This document shows, piece by piece, positions 14,676-16,406 of a DNA stretch of 16,406 nucleotides. Each line of letters begins with the position of its first letter. Positions within the stretch are counted from its first letter, which is position 1. A program made the position numbers and the translations under genes. Source of the DNA: JALYSX01 sp036510515. GTDB lineage: Bacteria; Vulcanimicrobiota; Vulcanimicrobiia; Vulcanimicrobiales; Vulcanimicrobiaceae. The stretch lies in assembly GCA_036510515.1 (NCBI GenBank), contig DATCDS010000108.1, positions 1-16,406 on the forward strand, written 5' to 3'. The notes under the pieces are model-generated. The model did not search any database, had not been told where the DNA came from, and saw nothing but the letters and a program-made list of their open reading frames with translations.

Positions 14676-15680
14676 ATGCGTTGGTTTGTGACTGGCGGCC
14701 TGGGTTTTATTGGGTCCAATTTCATACGTCTCGCCCTTCGGGAGCGTTGCGACTTGAGCATCGTTAACTTAGACGCTCTGACCTATGCGGGGAATCCAGC
14801 CAATTTGGCGGACCTTGCCGATGAGCCACGTTACACGTTTATTCACGGCACGATTTGTGATCCCGAAACGGTGGACCGGGCAGTCGGCTTGGGTGTTGAC
14901 GCGATTATTAATTTCGCAGCAGAAACCCACGTGGATCGATCCATACTCGATCCTGAGGGATTTCTTATTACAGACATCTTGGGAACGCACGTTCTTCTTG
15001 AGGCCACCCGCAAGTTTCGAATCCCCAGATATCTGCAGGTGTCAACGGACGAGGTGTATGGCGATGTGCCGCACGGCGAGTCAACGGAGGAGGACCGGCT
15101 ATCCCCCCGGAGTCCCTACTCGGCCAGCAAGGCTGGGGGCGACCTGCAAGTCCTTGCCTATCGGGCCACTTATGGTTTGCCCGTGCTTATTACGCGCGGG
15201 AGCAACACGTATGGCCCTTTCCAATATCCAGAAAAATTGATCCCGCTTTTTGTGACCAATCTGCTTGATAATCAAGCCGTGCCTATTTACGGCGATGGTC
15301 TTCAAGTCCGCGATTGGCTTCACGTGGATGACCACGCGCGCGGCATACTCGACGTGCTTGATCGCGGCGAAGCCGGTGAGATATATAACATCGGCGGTGG
15401 CAATCCACATACCAATCTCGAAATCACGCGCCTTCTCGTCGACAACTGCGGACGCTCCATGGAGACCCATGTGCGGCATGTCGGGGACCGTGCCGGGCAC
15501 GATCGCCGCTACGCCATCGACACGACTAAGGCTCGCGCACTAGGGTGGACGCCTCGCATCGAGTTCAAGGATGGGCTTCGCGCCACTATCGATTGGTACC
15601 GGGCAAATGAGGCGTGGTGGCGACCGCTAAAATCCGGCGAGTTCGAAGAGTATTATCGCCGTCAGTATGCGAGCCGATGA
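14676..15680 (+). CDS. rmlB: dTDP-glucose 4,6-dehydratase
   Basis: RmlB converts dTDP-glucose to dTDP-4-keto-6-deoxyglucose, the second step toward dTDP-rhamnose and other 6-deoxysugars. The 334-residue extended SDR protein has the NAD-binding TGGLGFIGSN (6-15). It also has NLDALTYAGN (31-40), the catalytic TDE (124-126, Thr-Asp-Glu specific to this dehydratase) and YSASK (Tyr148, Lys152). RGSNTYGPFQYPEKLIP (174-190) and RDWLHVDDHARG are further strong RmlB signatures. The ATG at 14676 is chosen because it starts directly at the first strand (MRWFVTGG). Its stop overlaps the rmlA ATG in an ATGA junction. Like its neighbours to the left it has lower GC and mixed codon use. Assignment is very secure, although the final sugar depends on genes beyond the window. 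Confidence 0.95.
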   Translation: MRWFVTGGLGFIGSNFIRLALRERCDLSIVNLDALTYAGNPANLADLADEPRYTFIHGTICDPETVDRAVGLGVDAIINFAAETHVDRSILDPEGFLITDILGTHVLLEATRKFRIPRYLQVSTDEVYGDVPHGESTEEDRLSPRSPYSASKAGGDLQVLAYRATYGLPVLITRGSNTYGPFQYPEKLIPLFVTNLLDNQAVPIYGDGLQVRDWLHVDDHARGILDVLDRGEAGEIYNIGGGNPHTNLEITRLLVDNCGRSMETHVRHVGDRAGHDRRYAIDTTKARALGWTPRIEFKDGLRATIDWYRANEAWWRPLKSGEFEEYYRRQYASR

Positions 15681-16406
15681 AAGGCGTCATTCTCGCAGGC
15701 GGCTTGGGCTCACGTTTGCGGCCGCTTACCAAAGTGACCAACAAGCACCTCTTGCCCATCTACGATCGTCCCATGATCTATTACCCGATCCAAACTCTCT
15801 GTAAGGCCGGGATAAGCGACATCATGATTGTCACGGGCGGCAATTCGGCCGGTGACTTCCTGCGTTTGCTCGGCAACGGAGCCGACTTTGGTCTAAAGGG
15901 CATTTACTACACTTATCAGGAGGGCGAAGGGGGCATCGCAGACGCGCTCAAACTATGCGAGCATTTCGCGGAGGGTGAGCAGCTCGTCGTTATTTTGGGC
16001 GACAACATTATCCAAGACGACATTTCGCCTTTCGTTCGTAAGTTTGCCGAGCAGGCCTCTGGCGCGCGCGTTCTCCTCAAGGAAGTCGATGACCCCGAGC
16101 GATTCGGCGTCCCGGAATTAGCGGACGGCCGCATCGTCCGCATTGAAGAAAAACCAACGGAGCCGAAGAGCCGCTTCGCAGTAACCGGAATCTATATGTA
16201 CGATCGCCGGGTTTTTGATTTTTGTCGAGACCTCGTCCCTTCGCATCGCGGCGAGCTAGAGATCACCGATGTCAACAACCAGTACATTAAAGACGGCGGT
16301 CTATTCTATGACGTTCTCACCGGGTGGTGGACAGATGCGGGACAATTTGAAAGCCTCTACCACGCAGCCAAGCTCGTCGCGCGCGATCACGAGCTGACGC
16401 GACTGA
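15677..16406 (+). CDS. rmlA: Glucose-1-phosphate thymidylyltransferase, 5' part (runs off window)
   Basis: The frame starts at an ATG overlapping the rmlB stop and stays open to the last base, giving 243 codons; roughly the last 50 residues of a typical RmlA would lie outside. RmlA joins glucose-1-phosphate and dTTP to make dTDP-glucose, the substrate of RmlB. The N terminus MKGVILAGGLGSRLRPLTK has the G-G-x-G-[TS]-R-L nucleotide loop (with Ser in place of the common Thr), followed by NKHLLPIYDRPMIYYPI. Further hallmarks are ILGDNII with the metal-binding Asp, RFGVPEL, IEEKP, TGIYMYD, GELEITDVNNQYI and GWWTDAGQFESL. The order rmlB-rmlA suggests that rmlC and rmlD, or another deoxysugar branch, may follow to the right. 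A related sugar-nucleotidyltransferase specificity cannot be fully excluded. Confidence 0.92.
   Translation, partial: MKGVILAGGLGSRLRPLTKVTNKHLLPIYDRPMIYYPIQTLCKAGISDIMIVTGGNSAGDFLRLLGNGADFGLKGIYYTYQEGEGGIADALKLCEHFAEGEQLVVILGDNIIQDDISPFVRKFAEQASGARVLLKEVDDPERFGVPELADGRIVRIEEKPTEPKSRFAVTGIYMYDRRVFDFCRDLVPSHRGELEITDVNNQYIKDGGLFYDVLTGWWTDAGQFESLYHAAKLVARDHELTRL

Noticed and set aside
1..16406. CRISPR arrays, tRNA or rRNA genes, insertion sequences, integrases
   Set aside because: I looked for regular direct repeats, cloverleaf arms, transposase motifs and terminal inverted repeats and saw none; coding genes fill almost the whole window.

Overview
The window is high-GC bacterial DNA (hand-counted 60-base lines give about 63-77% G+C up to position 12,000). 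It carries a dense surface-glycan gene cluster with three convergent or divergent switches of strand. A lipoprotein signal peptide, dTDP-sugar genes and frequent GTG/TTG starts fit a Gram-negative-type or deep-branching high-GC lineage. The general style recalls Eremiobacterota/Vulcanimicrobiota-like genomes, but that is only a hunch and nothing in the window settles the taxonomy.

Layout. Positions 1-2219 (+): the 3' end of a multidomain family-4 (GT4) glycosyltransferase, then a second GT4 enzyme. 3913-2216 (-): an FkbM-type methyltransferase with a long coiled-coil tail. 3964-7551 (+): a tightly packed unit of two family-2 (GT2) glycosyltransferases (the second with an extra C-terminal beta-rich domain), a lipoprotein made of two copies of a GWYP/FRW/NFRV module, and a small coiled-coil protein. 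11891-7511 (-): a second two-copy GWYP/FRW/NFRV protein, a PAPS-dependent sulfotransferase with a coiled-coil tail, CysD, and a fused CysN-CysC. 12541-12053 (-): a small secreted protein of unknown function. 12745-16406 (+): a secreted NHL beta-propeller fused to an SGNH-hydrolase-like domain, then rmlB and the 5' part of rmlA, which runs off the window.

How the genes may work together. The glycosyltransferases build an oligosaccharide or polysaccharide. RmlA/RmlB start the dTDP-6-deoxysugar (for example rhamnose) supply. The FkbM enzyme could O-methylate the glycan. The sulfotransferase could sulfate it with PAPS made on the spot by CysD and CysNC. No sulfite- or PAPS-reducing gene accompanies the sulfur genes, so a sulfation role fits better than cysteine biosynthesis. 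Two features tie the cluster together beyond pathway logic. One is a recurring A-x-E-R-L-x-x-[IL]-type coiled-coil tail in the methyltransferase, the sulfotransferase and the stand-alone coil protein. The other is a repeated beta-rich module in two non-enzymatic proteins, with a possible relative at the end of one glycosyltransferase.

Base composition drops to about 48-55% G+C in sampled lines right of 12,600, and codon choice becomes less G/C-biased. The segment with the NHL-SGNH gene and rmlBA may therefore have a different history from the sulfation/glycosylation block. No stretch over 300 bases lacks a gene. I saw no tRNA, rRNA, CRISPR array, insertion sequence or attachment site.
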